Shown: one piece after another, positions 4,809 through 5,482 of the stretch
Position numbering within the stretch: position 1 is the stretch's first letter
How the letters are laid out: each line of letters opens with the position of its first letter
NCBI GenBank assembly: GCA_946887065.1
Contig: CAMPKL010000288.1
Location: forward strand, 1-5,482
Reading direction: 5' to 3'
Length of the DNA: 5,482 bases
Source: an uncultured Bryobacterales bacterium
GTDB taxonomy: Bacteria > Acidobacteriota > Terriglobia > Bryobacterales > UBA6623
Made by a program: the position numbers and the translations under genes
Notes under the pieces: generated by a model
The model's input: only the letters and a program-made list of their open reading frames with translations
Databases searched by the model: none
Told to the model about the DNA's origin: nothing

Positions 4809-5482
4809 ATGAGGCGAGCGCTCGTTATTCTCGGGACCCGTCCCGAGGCCATCAAACTTGGTCCCGTCATTGTTGAATTGCAGAAGCCGGACTCAGGCTT
4901 CCACGTGCGGGTTTGCGTCACGGGCCAGCACCGCGATCTGTTGGCGGCGTCGTTGCGGACTTTCGGCGTTGTTCCGGACGACGACTTGGCATCGATGCGC
5001 CCGGGGCAAAGCCTGGCCTCTTCCGCGTCAAGGATCTTATCGGGAGTGGAGGCGGTGATCGGCCGCCGCAGGCCGGACCTCGTCCTCGTTCAGGGCGATA
5101 CCACATCGACGTTTTGCGGCGCTTTGGCCGCTTTCTACTCGCGGATTCCAGTCGCTCACGTGGAGGCGGGCCTGCGCACGGATCAGCCGGATTCGCCGTT
5201 CCCCGAAGAGATGAATCGGCGCCTCAGCTCGCGCCTTGCGGGCTTGCACCTCGCCGCTACCGAGTGGGCAGCGAACAACCTGCTGGCGGAAGGGGTCGCC
5301 GCTGAAGCGATTCGCGTCACGGGAAATCCGGGCATTGACGCGTTGCTGAGCCTGCGTGCAACGCGGCGCCAATCGCCGGCCCGGCGGGTTTGGCCTTGGC
5401 GAGACCGCGGCAGGCGGCTCCTCACCGTAACCGCGCACCGGCGCGAGAACTTCGGACACGGTCTACAGGGCATCTGCGAAGC
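4809..5482 (+). CDS. wecB: UDP-N-acetylglucosamine 2-epimerase (non-hydrolysing), 3' end cut by the window
   Basis: A cytoplasmic enzyme interconverting UDP-GlcNAc and UDP-ManNAc, the first step toward ManNAc-containing surface polysaccharides. The 224 residues seen are about 60% of the usual length of around 370, and the frame is open to the edge. Signatures appear in order: GTRPEAIKL (9-17, with R11 and K16), TGQHRDLL (38-45), QGDTTST (95-101, D97), HVEAGLRT (117-124, E119), PFPEEMNRR (130-138, E133), VTGNPGIDAL (170-179) and TAHRRENFG (208-216, H210). These match the substrate-binding and catalytic positions of the WecB/MnaA family (E. coli D95, E117, E131, H213). ATG 4809 is chosen because the Rossmann-fold strand RRALVILGT follows directly, although the only AGG-type ribosome-binding motifs lie 14 or more nt upstream. 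It probably opens a surface-glycan operon continuing to the right. Confidence 0.95.
   Translation, partial: MRRALVILGTRPEAIKLGPVIVELQKPDSGFHVRVCVTGQHRDLLAASLRTFGVVPDDDLASMRPGQSLASSASRILSGVEAVIGRRRPDLVLVQGDTTSTFCGALAAFYSRIPVAHVEAGLRTDQPDSPFPEEMNRRLSSRLAGLHLAATEWAANNLLAEGVAAEAIRVTGNPGIDALLSLRATRRQSPARRVWPWRDRGRRLLTVTAHRRENFGHGLQGICE

Noticed and set aside
4913..5459. Several open frames on both strands over wecB
   Set aside because: They overlap a frame with all WecB signatures and have GC-rich shadow composition.

Overview
The window is about 60% GC by eye and clearly bacterial. The tRNA-Arg(CCG), with its CCA encoded, closely resembles the enterobacterial version. The secreted S8 protease with an Ig-like tail and the periplasmic DsbA-type protein also fit a Gram-negative host. 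My best guess is an uncultured (gamma)proteobacterium or a relative, held with low confidence. I see no plasmid, phage or CRISPR hallmark.

Layout. Positions 1-2487 (minus strand) hold a secreted subtilisin-family (S8) protease gene disrupted by a head-to-tail duplication. A 1069-bp unit occurs twice (93-1161 and 1162-2230), joined at an exactly 12-bp palindrome, GCCGTCGACGGC. Because 1069 is not a multiple of three, the promoter-proximal copy (2487-1156) encodes signal peptide, propeptide and a complete catalytic domain, but hits a stop just after the junction, inside its first Ig-like domain. The second copy (1161 to the window edge) keeps the old reading frame into that Ig domain but has no start or signal peptide. 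Removing one unit would restore a single long gene. The event is therefore either very recent or an assembly artefact.

Positions 2488-2965 form a divergent intergenic region. It has three strong hairpins, a possible 39-residue small ORF with a good ribosome binding site (2774-2893), and an operator-like set of short repeats. Positions 2966-3733 (plus) encode an exported DsbA-like thiol-disulfide oxidoreductase with a CPFC active site and a clear N-terminal coiled-coil stalk. Positions 3734-4483 carry no recognisable intact gene, only a possible coding remnant on the minus strand and a motif that may be an insertion-sequence end. Positions 4484-4560 (minus) are tRNA-Arg(CCG). From 4809 (plus) the window runs into wecB, UDP-GlcNAc 2-epimerase, which is cut by the window edge but has its key residues.

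Links between genes: the DsbA-like protein and the cysteine-containing secreted protease are divergent neighbours, so an enzyme-substrate relationship is possible but unproven. wecB has its own candidate promoter and probably begins a polysaccharide or cell-surface glycan locus to the right. The item most worth checking is the duplication: whether it exists in the cell, and whether it acts as a reversible on/off switch for the protease's C-terminal Ig tail.
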